Of a stretch of 64,000 nucleotides of DNA, positions 7,260-17,635 are shown piece by piece. The number at the start of each line of letters is the position of its first letter. The first letter of the stretch is position 1. The position numbers and the translations under genes are program-made. Source of the DNA: FEN-1139 sp038207155 (GTDB lineage: Bacteria > Myxococcota_A > Polyangia > Polyangiales > Polyangiaceae); contig JBBRAB010000025.1 of the NCBI GenBank assembly GCA_038207155.1, forward strand, positions 5,914 through 69,913. The letters run 5' to 3'. The notes below the pieces were generated by a model, which was not told the DNA's origin, searched no databases, and saw only the letters and a list, made by a program, of their open reading frames with translations.

Positions 7260-10200
7260 TCAGCTTGTCGGCGGGGGGCGGCGGCGACGCGCCACGAGCA
7301 GCTCGACGGTGCTCTGCCCGCGCGCCGCAGGGGCTGGGCTGACGGCGACCGGCGTTGGCTCGCTCGCTGCCAGCGTCGGCTGCGGTGCGGCCCTGGCGGG
7401 GGCGGGAGTTGGCGGAGCAGCGGGCTGAGCGGGGCTCCCGAGCGGTGGGTCGAGCGGAGTCGCCGCATGCGGCTTGTCTCGTTGCGCCGGCACTCGCGTG
7501 TGCGCTCTGGGGGCGAGTTTCAGCGCGAGTGAGGCCGCCGCCGGTCCCGTCCGAGCGCGTGAGATCGCGAACGAGCGAGTCCAGTCGAGGTTGAGCCAAT
7601 CGGGCAGCTGCAGACGTCGCGCGGCTACCGAGAGTAACCATCCAAGCCATCCGAGCAGCAGCAGCCAGGACGTGATCGAGATAAACGCGATTCGAGGCTG
7701 AGAGCGCTCGCGAAACAGGCCCGCCAAGGTGTCTCTGACTTTTCCGCCCGACAGCTGCGCGATTCGCTCGAGCGCGCGACGATCAGTCCCGAGCGGCACG
7801 GCCTCTTCGCGTTGATCGAGCTCGACGCCCGTCACGATGCGCACCTCGGGGCGCGTCTCATCGGTGACGGACACGAGGTACGCTCCCGGACGCGTCAGCC
7901 CGAGCTGGGCATGGTAGCCGCCGACACGCACGGCCTCGAGCGGCAACTCGGTCGCGTGCCCGTCGGGATCGAGCACGCGTGCTCGAAGACGGCGAAAGCT
8001 ACCGACCCGACCATCGTCGTCGAGGGCCGTCGCGCTCAGCTGGAGTTGTCCTGCCTCGGCGGTGGCTGCGACGCGCAGATGGGGATCCTCGGCGCGACGA
8101 GTCAGTGAACGCGCGAGCTGCCCGAAAAAGCGCAGCCCGTTGGGACTGCGGGCAAAATCCCCGCTCCAGCGCGTCCCGAGGTCACTCGTGAACACCGCCA
8201 CGCGACCAAGGCCCACGTTCCAGACGGCCAGCAACGGATCCCCGTCGAGAGCCATCAGGGGGATATCGGCGCGTGCCTTGGCGAGCGTCACCGTGTAGCC
8301 GCCCAGTGCGGGCACGCTGCTCCAGTCGATCCCGCGAGTCGCAGAATCTTCGGCGTGAACCGAGGCTCGGAAGGGGTCCTCGACAAAGGCCGCGAGACTC
8401 GCCGTGATGGTTTCCTGAGCGAACACCGCCGGAAGTCGACTGGCGTCCTCGACGAGATAGAAACGTCCGCCGCCTGCGCGGCTCAGGGCCTCAAGGCCTG
8501 CCGTGTCGCTGCCCTTGCCGAGAGAGACGACGCTGGTGGTGATCCCCGCGGCGAGCGCTGTCTTCGCCAAAGTTGGCGCGGCCGTGCGCTCTTCTGCGTC
8601 GTCGCCGTCGGCAAACAGCAGCAGGTGACGCAGGTTCGTCCTCTCCTTACCGAGCGTCGCGTAGGCATCGCGCAGCGCGAGATCAACCAGGATCCCCCCG
8701 CCCCCGACTCGCACGGCGCGCACTTTCTGCGAGATCGCTTCGAGTTCGGTGACGGGGCCCAGCGGCCAGGTCTGCTGCACCTTGGTGTCGACGTGGTTGA
8801 CTCCCAGGCGATCCAGGGGACCGAGCAGCGACGCAGAGCGCAGGGCGGCCTCGTTGGCCAGTGAGAGCTTGGTACCTCCGCCCACCGACATTCCCATCGA
8901 GCCCGAATAGTCAACCACGATCAGCTCGGCGAGACTGGCGCGGCGTCGGAGTTGCTTGAGATCGAAGGTGACCGGACTGACCTCTTCGATCGGGGTGCGA
9001 CCGTAGCCACCGGGGCCGAAGGCCTCCTGGCCTCCGAGCAGCAGGAGCCCGATGCCGAGGTCCCTTGGGGCCGCCGCAAGCCAACTGAGCTGCTCGATGC
9101 TGAGGCGGGCTGCAGAGAACGCTCCGAGTAGGATCACGTCGTAGCGCGTGAACGCTGTTCCCTCGGTGGGGATGCTCGCCACCGGGAGCGAATCAAAGGG
9201 TAATTCTGCGGCATTGAGCGCCGCACCGACGACCTCACGCTCGTGCGAGTCTTCAGAGATGAGAAGTGCGCGCGCCGGGCCGAGCACGCTCACAAAAACG
9301 CTGGCCCGATCATCCTCACGGATCGGATCGAGCTCGGGTTGGTCCGGCACGACCTCCACCTCCATGTGGCGCAGTCCGGGAAGATTCATGGCCGGATGTA
9401 GCGTGAACTCGGACTGCCCCGCGGGCAGCGTGACCCGTTGCTCGCCGACGAGCTTTGACTGATCACTGAAGCGCACGACGGCGCTCGTCGCCTGGGGACT
9501 TGATAGTGTCAGCCGAAGCTCGAGTGTCTCTCCAAGGGCGGCTAGCCCGGGAGCTCGCAGTGATGCGAGGCGAATATTGGGCGGACGCGACTGCTCAAGC
9601 GCCAGGACGTCGATCGGTACCCCGGCGGCTGCCGCTAGCAATGCGGCGTTTTCCGCATCCCCGTGCGTCGCCACGCCGTCCGACATCAACACGAGGCGCG
9701 GACTGGCGTCTGCGGGCAGCTCTCCGAGCGCGCGACGAATCGCGAGCTCAAGATCGGTAGCCGCGCGCGGGACTTCGACGCGACCGGGTCCGACGGGACT
9801 GCCGCCGGCGCGCAGGGGCTGCTCGATCGCGGAATCTCCCCCAAAAACCAGGCGACCGAGGCGATCAGCCGGGCGCATCCCAAGCTCGGCCACCTGCTGC
9901 TCGGAGGCGAGTCGGGGCTCGAGTCCCACCACGTGATCGATGCTGCGACTCCGATCGACCAGCAACCAGACAGCCATGCGATCGGTGGCGCGACCGAATT
10001 CGGGTGAAAGCGCGGCCCAAGCCAGCACGACCTGCACGAGCGCAAAACTGCCTCGCACCATTGCCCCGCGCGCACGGCCACTGCGGGCCGCGAGTCGCGG
10101 CAGTCGCACAGCGAGCACCATGCAGAAGAGTGACAGCGGGATCGCGAGCAGCGGCTGCTCAAGTCGGAGCAGTCGCTCATCGAGCCACTCGAGCCAGAGC

Positions 10201-12194
10201 GCCAAGGTGTAGAGCGAAGGCAGCAGACCGAGCAGCAGCAGCGTGAGACTCGTGGGTGAGCGCAGCGCTGGTCCAAGCCCCGCGAGCAGCTCTGACGAGA
10301 GCGGCGTGGCGCGCCTGCGGGTCAACCACAGCAGCTCTGCCGCAGCGCAAACGAAGGCCAGCAGCGCCAGCCAAGGCCCGAGCGAGCGGCGCGGTGTCGC
10401 TGGGGGTTGAACGCCATTTTGTTTGGTGCTGCTGCGGAGGACGGGTGCGGTCGCAGCGGCGCTCAGGTCCGACTCGGCGGGTGCATTGCGATTGACGGCG
10501 ACCAGTTGGCTCCCCGGACTCGCTCCCTGCCAGCTCGCGAAGACGAAGCCCGCCCGAGCCTGGGGTGGGACCAGAACACGGCCCTCACGCGCCTGAACGA
10601 GCTGCTCGCGTCCGTCGGTGCCCTCCAGCTGGAGCTCGCGGACGTCGGCGGGCACCGAGAGCAAGAAGGGCTGTCCGGCAGCGGCTGAGCCGCGTGCGCC
10701 ATGCTCGCGTCGCTCGCGCACCTGCTCGAGCAGGTTACGCACGAAGATTACGAAGGAGGCTCGCTTGGGCCAGTCCGTGGTCCCAGGCTCAAAACCGAGC
10801 AGCGTCGTGACTCGCTCGACGGTGGACGCGTCAACGAGCAGCGGCGCGTTCTGCGCACCCACCAGAAGCTGCCGTTCGTCGCGCGGCCGCAGCTGCCGGG
10901 TACGAGCCACGTGGAGCTCGTCGAGCTTGAGAAAACGCAGGCGCGAGTCGCGGGGATGAAGCGATAAAACCGGGCCTGGATCGAGCTCCGCACCCACCAA
11001 GACCCCCCGGCAATTGCCTGCAGGGGGAGCCACGAGCAGCTCATGCCCGGTCTTGGCGGCGGGGCAAAATCCGCTGGCAATCAGCAACGAGTCAGGGGTT
11101 GGTGTCGCCGAACCGAGTTCGCTCGGGGTGAGATCGGTGACAGTGACGTCTCCATCCGACTCGAACGCGCGCTGTAGCGAAGGCTGACTCTTTGGCGGCG
11201 AGATGAGCAGGTTGACATTGCGACTCTCGGGCAGTCGGAGGTAGGCGCGATCGTCGGCTTCGAGCGCGTCCCCCGGGCTCAGCTCCACGCTCAGACCAGC
11301 GCCGCCATCGGCGGGCTCCACCGGAAACGTGAGCACCACGGGCGTGGTTTCGCCCGGTTTTAGTAGGAGTTTGCGCGACGCGAGCGCGCCAACCACGGAC
11401 CTCTGGTGGAGCGTGACCCAGATCTCGCGCGGCTGCCGACCGTGCTGCGTGACTCGCGCAAATACCTGCGCCTCCGGTTGACGACTGCTACTGGAGCGGC
11501 CCACCCGTACGTCAACCTGATCGATCGACGTATTGCTGAGCGCTGTTCCGACCAAGACAGTCTCGACGGGTACGGTCGTTTGCGCGAGCAACTCGGGCTC
11601 AGGGTGATCCGTCGCCAGTACGAGGCGGGGATGCGGGCTGCCGGACAAGCGCTCGCTGGCGAGGCGAACCGCCTCGGAGAGGGCCGCGCCGCCGTCTTCC
11701 GCGCTCAGCCCATGCAGCGCGCGGCGCAGCCGGGCGCGATCCCGTTCAGGGGGCAGGACCAGTCGTGGGGGACTGGCCGCTGTCACGACGAAGGCCTCGG
11801 CACCGGGAGGAAGGGTGGCGATCAACGCTTCGAGCTGCGCGCGAGCTAGCTCGAGCCGGCTTTGGCCACCGGGCTCTTTGGCCTGCATCGAGCTGCTGAC
11901 ATCGACCACGAAGCCAACGCGTGTGGCCTCGAGGTGGGCGCCATCGAGGTACAGCTGGGCCACCGCCAAGACCGCGCAAGTGAGGGCCGCCAGCTCGAGA
12001 AAAAACGGCAATTCAGGCACCCAGCGGCGCCAAGGTTGACGTGCTCGTTGGTCGCGAGCCTGGGCGGCAACCAACCAGAGCGACGAGATCACTCTCGGCT
12101 CACGTCGTGCCTTGAGGACGTATAGCAGCAGCAAGGGCAGGACGAGTCCCAGCCAGGCGAGTCGCGCCGGTTCGAGCAGACCGAGCCCCTTCAC
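7260..12194 (-). CDS. Giant membrane protein with three VWA-type domains (BatA-like fused to amidotransferase-like VWA protein)
   Basis: 1,644 residues. The N-terminus is BatA/aerotolerance-like: membrane segments at about 7-25 and 68-85 followed by VWA 1 with MIDAS VDVSSSM (residue about 95). After a periplasm-type region come several membrane helices (about 630-730) and a second, weaker VWA core VWLLVDRSRSID (about 741). Then a class-I-amidotransferase-like stretch (YDVILLGAFSAARLS, GLLLLGGQEAFGPGG) and a third VWA with canonical VVDYSGSMGMS (about 1093) and a late membrane helix (about 1520), ending in a Pro/Ala-rich tail. Family knowledge suggests VWA proteins act with MoxR ATPases in protein-complex assembly. 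The GTG at 12194 is the start because it overlaps the DUF58 stop by 4 nt and has GGGAG upstream. The two halves are normally separate genes, so a fusion is likely. Confidence 0.85.
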   Translation of the reverse strand: MKGLGLLEPARLAWLGLVLPLLLLYVLKARREPRVISSLWLVAAQARDQRARQPWRRWVPELPFFLELAALTCAVLAVAQLYLDGAHLEATRVGFVVDVSSSMQAKEPGGQSRLELARAQLEALIATLPPGAEAFVVTAASPPRLVLPPERDRARLRRALHGLSAEDGGAALSEAVRLASERLSGSPHPRLVLATDHPEPELLAQTTVPVETVLVGTALSNTSIDQVDVRVGRSSSSRQPEAQVFARVTQHGRQPREIWVTLHQRSVVGALASRKLLLKPGETTPVVLTFPVEPADGGAGLSVELSPGDALEADDRAYLRLPESRNVNLLISPPKSQPSLQRAFESDGDVTVTDLTPSELGSATPTPDSLLIASGFCPAAKTGHELLVAPPAGNCRGVLVGAELDPGPVLSLHPRDSRLRFLKLDELHVARTRQLRPRDERQLLVGAQNAPLLVDASTVERVTTLLGFEPGTTDWPKRASFVIFVRNLLEQVRERREHGARGSAAAGQPFLLSVPADVRELQLEGTDGREQLVQAREGRVLVPPQARAGFVFASWQGASPGSQLVAVNRNAPAESDLSAAATAPVLRSSTKQNGVQPPATPRRSLGPWLALLAFVCAAAELLWLTRRRATPLSSELLAGLGPALRSPTSLTLLLLGLLPSLYTLALWLEWLDERLLRLEQPLLAIPLSLFCMVLAVRLPRLAARSGRARGAMVRGSFALVQVVLAWAALSPEFGRATDRMAVWLLVDRSRSIDHVVGLEPRLASEQQVAELGMRPADRLGRLVFGGDSAIEQPLRAGGSPVGPGRVEVPRAATDLELAIRRALGELPADASPRLVLMSDGVATHGDAENAALLAAAAGVPIDVLALEQSRPPNIRLASLRAPGLAALGETLELRLTLSSPQATSAVVRFSDQSKLVGEQRVTLPAGQSEFTLHPAMNLPGLRHMEVEVVPDQPELDPIREDDRASVFVSVLGPARALLISEDSHEREVVGAALNAAELPFDSLPVASIPTEGTAFTRYDVILLGAFSAARLSIEQLSWLAAAPRDLGIGLLLLGGQEAFGPGGYGRTPIEEVSPVTFDLKQLRRRASLAELIVVDYSGSMGMSVGGGTKLSLANEAALRSASLLGPLDRLGVNHVDTKVQQTWPLGPVTELEAISQKVRAVRVGGGGILVDLALRDAYATLGKERTNLRHLLLFADGDDAEERTAAPTLAKTALAAGITTSVVSLGKGSDTAGLEALSRAGGGRFYLVEDASRLPAVFAQETITASLAAFVEDPFRASVHAEDSATRGIDWSSVPALGGYTVTLAKARADIPLMALDGDPLLAVWNVGLGRVAVFTSDLGTRWSGDFARSPNGLRFFGQLARSLTRRAEDPHLRVAATAEAGQLQLSATALDDDGRVGSFRRLRARVLDPDGHATELPLEAVRVGGYHAQLGLTRPGAYLVSVTDETRPEVRIVTGVELDQREEAVPLGTDRRALERIAQLSGGKVRDTLAGLFRERSQPRIAFISITSWLLLLGWLGWLLSVAARRLQLPDWLNLDWTRSFAISRARTGPAAASLALKLAPRAHTRVPAQRDKPHAATPLDPPLGSPAQPAAPPTPAPARAAPQPTLAASEPTPVAVSPAPAARGQSTVELLVARRRRPPPTS

Positions 12195-13078
12195 CGGGCT
12201 CCCCGCACCGGCGTCACGAACCGGCGTAGTAGTGGCAGTAGCTCGGCGTCGCTCCGGGTGCTGAGGCAGCGGCCGCGCCATTGTCGCGCAAACTGCGACA
12301 GTCGCGCTTCATGAGCGGCGATACGGCCGTCGTATTCAAGGTGCCAAGAGGCGTCACAGGAGACTGAAACGGTGTCGCGGGTCTCGGCGTCGACGAACTC
12401 ATAATCCCCTTCAAACTCGGGATGCCGTTCCTCGGGAGACAGCACGAGCAGGAGCCAGGGTTCGTGGCCAGCACTGGCAGCCGCAGCGAGCCGGCTCAAC
12501 GCGGCCTCGGGCTCAAAAAAATCACTGATGACGGCCAGCACTCCGGGGCGCTGTGCTGCTGCGACCACGGCCGAGACGGCCTGTTCGAGACGGCCCGCTC
12601 CCGAGAGACGACCGCCGCTCAAGTCGGAAAGCACCGCTGGTACCGCCGAGCGGCCGCGCCGGACGGGCGCCCCGCGCAAAGGCTCAGAGCCGCCGCCGTG
12701 CCAGATCTGGACACGGCCGCCCGCTCGCAGCGCCAGGTGTCCGAGCGCGGCCGAGAGTCGCTGTCCCGCCTGCCATTTCGAGGGAGTTCCGAACGACATG
12801 GAAGCCGAGTTGTCGAGCAGCACTCGCAGCACCGTGTCCTCTTCGCGCGCCGCGACCTTGGTGACCGGCGCACCGAGGCGCAGGGACGCCAGCGGATCGA
12901 GCTTGCGAATGTCATCCCCAGCGGCATAGGCCCGATGCTCGAGAAATTCACCGACGTTGCCCGCTCGGCGCGTGACGCCTTCCCCCCAGCCACCCGAGCG
13001 CGGACGCAACTGAAGTTGACGTCCAAGGGCCTCGAGCTCAGCGAACCAAGCCGGATCGAGTAGGGGTTGCGAGGTCAT
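12191..13078 (-). CDS. DUF58 domain protein (MoxR-associated, VWA-like)
   Basis: A 295-residue cytoplasmic protein with the DUF58 core: GNVGEFLEHRAYAAGDDIRKLDPLASLR (residues 41-68, the E-R-Y-GDD-R pattern) followed by VLRVLLDNSASM (about residue 84-95), a VWA-like metal site. DUF58 genes are nearly always next to moxR, as here. Its ATG overlaps the permease stop by 4 nt and its own stop overlaps the VWA giant start by 4 nt, so it is tightly coupled within the operon. Confidence 0.88.
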   Translation of the reverse strand: MTSQPLLDPAWFAELEALGRQLQLRPRSGGWGEGVTRRAGNVGEFLEHRAYAAGDDIRKLDPLASLRLGAPVTKVAAREEDTVLRVLLDNSASMSFGTPSKWQAGQRLSAALGHLALRAGGRVQIWHGGGSEPLRGAPVRRGRSAVPAVLSDLSGGRLSGAGRLEQAVSAVVAAAQRPGVLAVISDFFEPEAALSRLAAAASAGHEPWLLLVLSPEERHPEFEGDYEFVDAETRDTVSVSCDASWHLEYDGRIAAHEARLSQFARQWRGRCLSTRSDAELLPLLRRFVTPVRGAR

Positions 13079-14697
13079 TCCTGAGGTGCCAGGGGGGCCG
13101 TCTGTGAGCGCTGCTCAAGCGCTGCGGTGAGGGCTTGATGCGCCGCGTGACTGCGTCGCACCGAGAGCAGTGTGAGCAGCTGAAGTCCGAAGCCGAGCAG
13201 ACCAAAGATCGACGTCACGAGCAGTAGCTCGGTCAGCTGCAGCTGGGGCGAGAGCGCGGAGTCGAGCGAGTCGACGGCGTAGAAAAATGGCGCCATCGGC
13301 GAGGCCATGAACGGCAGGCTGCGCATGGCGGGTGGGGCGTCCACCATCCAGGCCATGCCCATCAAGAACGGAGGCATGAGTAGCAGCCCAAACAGATAGG
13401 CAAAAAACGTGATCCCTGCAGCGAGCCGGCTGCGGCTCCGCGCGCGGAGGTAGGCCGCGAGCCCGAGATAGAGCGGAAGCGACAACAGCAGTGCCAGTGC
13501 CTCGGCGGCCAGCCGCGCTGGATGATCGAACAGCGGCTCGACCGTGACCGTGCGAGGCAGCAGGACGTAGCCGCCGAGGCCGAGTACCACCAATCCGAGC
13601 GCCCCGACGACTCCGAGCTGGGCCGAGGACGGCACGATGCCCGGGCGCAGCCAAGGCTTTCGCTGCTCTCGCTTCCACTGCTCGGCGATGCGGCGCGAGT
13701 TCCAGAGCGGTTCGCCCTGAATCGACAGGCAGCCGAGGGTCAGCAGCGCAAAGAAGGCCAGGGTCGCCACTGCGAGTGGAGTTGGTTTTTGGGTTGCGCC
13801 AGACAGCGCGAGTGCAGACACGGCCGTCAGCGCTGATAGCGGCAGCACCGTCACGAGCCAGTAACGGTGGCCCTTGAGTCGATCCTCGTTGGCGTCTCGA
13901 AGATTGGCAATCGTGGCCTCCCGAAAGAACCACAGCCCCGCGAGCGTCGCGACCAGCGGAGCCCAGTAGAGCACGACCAAGGAGTGGGCCGTCAGTGGCA
14001 CGCTGGACCAGGCGGTGGGAAGCCAGCAGGGCGCTCCTTTGGCAATGCTCGACCAGCGGTCCGCGGCGACATAAGCGCCGCCAACACCGACGAGCAAGAA
14101 GAAGAACAGGGAGAGGCTGACGGTGAGGAGCAGGGTGATCACCACCGCGCCCGCCGGGGACTTGGAGCGAGTCCCGAGGGTCAGTCCGAGCCCGACCGAC
14201 AGCGCGCCAAAGACGCCGAGCAGCAAGAGCGAGCCGGCGACTTCGGTCAGCGTGACCCCGCCAAACAGGAACGACATCACGGAAATCGGTGACAGCGCCA
14301 CGATGTACAGCACGACGTAGCTGAACGCGGCGAGGAACTTCCCCCGAGCGATGCGCTGTGGACCGAGGCGGGTGAGGGCCAGCGCTTCCCAGGTGCGCCC
14401 GGCGCGCTCACTGGCGATGCTCGAGGCCGCGACGGCGGCACCGGTCCAGCTCACCACGAAAAACGCGAGACTGAAGAAGGTGTGATGGAGCGCGCGCCCG
14501 ACCTCTGCTGAGTCCTCATTGGAGCGGGCCAAGGCCCCGACACCCGAGAGCAGTAGCGCCAGGAGCGTGACCACCATGGCCAGTAGCAGCGGGGTACGCG
14601 GCGCGCGCACGGTCTGCTGGAGTTCCCTCAGCCAGAGGGGATCGGACAGGCCGAATAGCTTCTGTTCTAGCGTGGTGCGCGGTGCAGCATTGGCCAT
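13075..14697 (-). CDS. ABC-2 type transporter permease
   Basis: A 540-residue multi-spanning inner-membrane protein, about 12 hydrophobic segments. After an N-terminal LWLRELQQTVRAPRTPLLLAM (typical of ABC-2 permeases, cytosolic entry helix) it has FVVSWTGAAVAASSIASER, AGRTWEALALTRLGPQRIA, the conserved ABC-2 loop linking the first helices, then successive Leu/Val/Ala-rich helices to the C-terminus. It follows its ATPase with a 1-nt TGATG overlap. The substrate is not evident. Similar ABC-2 modules occur in gliding and cell-surface systems, but nothing here shows that role. Confidence 0.85.
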   Translation of the reverse strand: MANAAPRTTLEQKLFGLSDPLWLRELQQTVRAPRTPLLLAMVVTLLALLLSGVGALARSNEDSAEVGRALHHTFFSLAFFVVSWTGAAVAASSIASERAGRTWEALALTRLGPQRIARGKFLAAFSYVVLYIVALSPISVMSFLFGGVTLTEVAGSLLLLGVFGALSVGLGLTLGTRSKSPAGAVVITLLLTVSLSLFFFLLVGVGGAYVAADRWSSIAKGAPCWLPTAWSSVPLTAHSLVVLYWAPLVATLAGLWFFREATIANLRDANEDRLKGHRYWLVTVLPLSALTAVSALALSGATQKPTPLAVATLAFFALLTLGCLSIQGEPLWNSRRIAEQWKREQRKPWLRPGIVPSSAQLGVVGALGLVVLGLGGYVLLPRTVTVEPLFDHPARLAAEALALLLSLPLYLGLAAYLRARSRSRLAAGITFFAYLFGLLLMPPFLMGMAWMVDAPPAMRSLPFMASPMAPFFYAVDSLDSALSPQLQLTELLLVTSIFGLLGFGLQLLTLLSVRRSHAAHQALTAALEQRSQTAPLAPQE

Positions 14698-15650
14698 CAG
14701 GACAGCTCCCCCCGGGTCACCTGCATGAACAGGCTCTCGAGCGCGTCGTTCTCCGGTTCGACCCCAATCACGCCGAGCCCCGCGCCGACCAGGTGCGCGA
14801 CCAGCGAGGCGATCCAGGCGTCATCACCCTGATGGGTAACCAGGACGGAGCCGAGGGGACCCGGCTCGGCCTCGAGCACTCCGATCAATCCACGGATGAG
14901 CGGCAACACCGAGTGCGGATCTGCCAGGAGCCTGAGACGAAGGCGGCGATTTGCCCTGGGTCCCTCAGCCACCGAACTGGTTGGGGCATGGATCAACGAG
15001 GCGATCGGTCCCTGGTGCACGAGCCTTCCCTGCTCAAGGATCGCGACACTGGTGCAGATGTCGCTCAGCTCAGTGAGGATATGGCTGGAGAGCAGGATCG
15101 TCTTATTGAGCTCGCGTAGATCGAGCAGCAGGCGCCTCAGCTCGATGCGCGCGCGCGGATCGAGGTCACTCGCGGGTTCATCGAGGATCAGTACGGCGGG
15201 ATCCGGCAGCAAGATGCGCGCTAACTGCAGGCGCTGGCGCATCCCCTTACTGAGGGTGCCCACCAGCCGCTCGGCGATCGAGGTCAGCTCGGTGAGCTCG
15301 AGCGAGGCGTGGACGATGGCTGGATCGGTGACGCCGTTGGCGAGCGCGAAAAATTCCAGGTATTCGCGGACGGTGACGCCTTCGTAAACCCCGGCATGAT
15401 CCGGCATGTAGCCGATTTGGCGCCGGACTTGCTCAGGCTGCGTCACCACGTCGAACCCTCCCACCAGCACTTCTCCCGCGAGGGGTTCCAGTAGGCTCGC
15501 TAGGATCCGAATCGTGGTGGTCTTGCCGGCGCCGTTGGGACCAATAAAGCCGTAGATCTCGCCCTGGGCAACCTCGAAACTCACGTCGTCGAGCACCGTG
15601 CGAGAGCCGAAGCGATGTGTCAGATGCCGAACGGAAATGGCAGTCGTCAC
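14697..15650 (-). CDS. ABC transporter ATP-binding protein (CcmA/GldA/NatA type)
   Basis: A 317-residue ATPase. Walker A GPNGAGKTTTI near residue 38, Q-loop IGYMPDHAGVYEG, signature LSKGMRQRLQLARILL, Walker B AVLILDEPASDLDP, switch LLSSHIL. The C-terminal 80 residues are an extra domain with a low-complexity linker, as in GldA/CcmA-like ATPases. GTG start at 15650 overlaps the upstream stop by 4 nt and the stop overlaps the permease start. It energises the ABC-2 permease encoded next. Confidence 0.92.
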   Translation of the reverse strand: MTTAISVRHLTHRFGSRTVLDDVSFEVAQGEIYGFIGPNGAGKTTTIRILASLLEPLAGEVLVGGFDVVTQPEQVRRQIGYMPDHAGVYEGVTVREYLEFFALANGVTDPAIVHASLELTELTSIAERLVGTLSKGMRQRLQLARILLPDPAVLILDEPASDLDPRARIELRRLLLDLRELNKTILLSSHILTELSDICTSVAILEQGRLVHQGPIASLIHAPTSSVAEGPRANRRLRLRLLADPHSVLPLIRGLIGVLEAEPGPLGSVLVTHQGDDAWIASLVAHLVGAGLGVIGVEPENDALESLFMQVTRGELS

Positions 15651-17635
15651 GGCGTGCCTCCAAGGCCCGTCACGACGAGTATCTGCGAGTCACTCTGGAG
15701 TGGTAGCCCGGCGACGGCGCCGAGTGTTCTGGGCTGAGCAACGGTCGCGATGAGCACGGGTTGATCCAGTGGGAGCATGGTGCGAGGAGGCCCGCCGTTG
15801 GGCTGGAGAAGGCTGCGAAGCAGCGTTCCGGAGCGTCCGAGCTTGTCCGAAATCAACTGGCTTAGCGGGTCACTGTGCAAGGCGCTCGGGAGCGGGACTC
15901 CGCTAAGTTCACTGGCTGTCCGCGTCAGTGAGGCGCCGCTTGGAATCGCGGGGAGGACCAGCGCGCTCGGATTGCGCGGCTCAATCAGGATGCTGGCCTC
16001 GAGCGCGTAAGGGAGATGATTGGTGACCGTCAGGCTCGTGCCCCGGCGTGAGAGCGACACCTGGCCCGGCAAATCCGTCAGGCGATCCTCGCGCAGCAGA
16101 TAAGTCGTCCAGGGCAGGGTCATGACCCCGTCGAGCCGCACTCTCCCGCGGTGACTGACGAGGGTGCCGCTGGGTTCGTCGCTAAGGAGTCCAAGCAGTC
16201 CCGTCGCTGAGCTGGCGTCGATCACGTGGGTCTTAGCGCGTGGCGCAAACAGCGAAGTATAGCGCGTGGTCGAGCCGCGCGAGAGTCCCGCGCCGACCTC
16301 GGTGACGGAGAATCGATCGGTTTGGCCCAGGACCAGGGTAGAGAGTGTGGCGCGCGACAACAGACCGATGGCGGCGATCGCTGCGGCCATCAGTCCCGCG
16401 TAGATCGGCAGGCGTCGCAGCGCCGCGAGCGGTTGCCCCTTGCGTTGCGCTCGCCAAAACTCAAACGGTCCGATCAGCACCGAGTACAGCAGCAAGAGTG
16501 CTGTGGCGACTGGGATCGGCCAGACCGCGCGCCGGTTGGGATCCATCGTGCGGCGCAGCGACGGGAGCGACCACTGGGTGGGGCCCGGCGCGACAACGCG
16601 GGACTGCCGCGTCGTGTGACTCTGAGAGGCGAGCTCCACCAGACTGTCGACCACCCAGGGATCCCCGAGTAGCTCGCTGTCGGTGAGGTCCACGGCGAGC
16701 AGCTCGATTCGTCCGAGCCCGTAGCTGGCCTGGCTGCCGAAGGGAGAATCGCTGAGATTGCCCCCCTTAAATCCTGTCGCGCGAGCGATCGTGGTGCGCG
16801 AGGGGAAATGAGTTTCCACCGGGCTTGGTTCCGGCTCGCCCTCTTTGGGGGCAGCGGCGGCGCGCGCACCAAATGCCATCCGAGACACGGCCGTGACCTC
16901 GGTGACGCCGCCGAGCAGGCGCACGAGAGTGGGGTGAGTAAGATCACTTGGGCGGCTGACGGTCAAGGCGAGAGTCAGCCCGTCGAGCACGGCGTCTGCG
17001 ATGGCGCGCTGGTTTGCGGGAGACCAGGACAGCAGCCGCTCCGTCGACACGACCGCGAGGTGTGTGGAGCGCCAGCATGCCGGATAGCTGGGCAGGAGGG
17101 GGTCTCCGGTGGTGGGGTCGTTTGGTGGGCGCGCGACGGCCAGGTGGGAGCGCGCGTTGGGATAGGGTGGATAGGCGAGGCGGGCGCTGTGCCCCGAGAG
17201 CGCGCCCGCGAGCGGAGCCTGATGCGCGAGATCCAGAATACTGAGCTCAAGGCTCGCTTCCCTCGAGTGGCGTGTGACCCGGGTTCCCGAGACTTGGTGG
17301 CCCTCACGGTCGCGGGTGACGAGCCAGAGGTCGCCGCTGACGGCGTCGGGCACGCGGAGCGGCATTTCAATCTGAACGAGCTGTGCGCCATGGACGGCGA
17401 AAGGAGCGCGAGCGAGCGCTGACGTCGCAGCCTCGGAGTCGCGCAGCTCGAGTGTGCCCTCGGTGCTGCTACCCGCCGTTGAGCGCAAGGTCGCGGTGAT
17501 GCAACCCCACTCGTTGGGCTGGAGCGACGCCTCACCGAGGCTCGGCTGGGCGCTGACGTCGACTTGCGCGGTGGCGGTTAGGGGCGTGAGCAGTCTGGCG
17601 AGCACCACAAGGGCGGAGGTCGTGAGTCGCGTCAT
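15647..17635 (-). CDS. Signal-peptide-bearing membrane protein of the MoxR operon
   Basis: 662 residues. An N-terminal signal peptide (VVLARLLTPLTATAQ, cleavage about residue 23) is followed by a beta-rich periplasmic part with a CARDB-like opening (LQPNEWGCITATLRSTAGSS), then two membrane helices at about 370-390 (WPIPVATALLLLYSVLIG) and 410-430 (GLMAAAIAAIGLLSRATLS) and a second extracytoplasmic domain. The layout resembles uncharacterised membrane proteins found beside MoxR/DUF58/VWA genes. ATG at 17635 overlaps the moxR stop by 4 nt and the stop overlaps the ABC ATPase start by 4 nt, so it is part of the same transcript. No catalytic motif was recognised. Confidence 0.7.
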   Translation of the reverse strand: MTRLTTSALVVLARLLTPLTATAQVDVSAQPSLGEASLQPNEWGCITATLRSTAGSSTEGTLELRDSEAATSALARAPFAVHGAQLVQIEMPLRVPDAVSGDLWLVTRDREGHQVSGTRVTRHSREASLELSILDLAHQAPLAGALSGHSARLAYPPYPNARSHLAVARPPNDPTTGDPLLPSYPACWRSTHLAVVSTERLLSWSPANQRAIADAVLDGLTLALTVSRPSDLTHPTLVRLLGGVTEVTAVSRMAFGARAAAAPKEGEPEPSPVETHFPSRTTIARATGFKGGNLSDSPFGSQASYGLGRIELLAVDLTDSELLGDPWVVDSLVELASQSHTTRQSRVVAPGPTQWSLPSLRRTMDPNRRAVWPIPVATALLLLYSVLIGPFEFWRAQRKGQPLAALRRLPIYAGLMAAAIAAIGLLSRATLSTLVLGQTDRFSVTEVGAGLSRGSTTRYTSLFAPRAKTHVIDASSATGLLGLLSDEPSGTLVSHRGRVRLDGVMTLPWTTYLLREDRLTDLPGQVSLSRRGTSLTVTNHLPYALEASILIEPRNPSALVLPAIPSGASLTRTASELSGVPLPSALHSDPLSQLISDKLGRSGTLLRSLLQPNGGPPRTMLPLDQPVLIATVAQPRTLGAVAGLPLQSDSQILVVTGLGGTP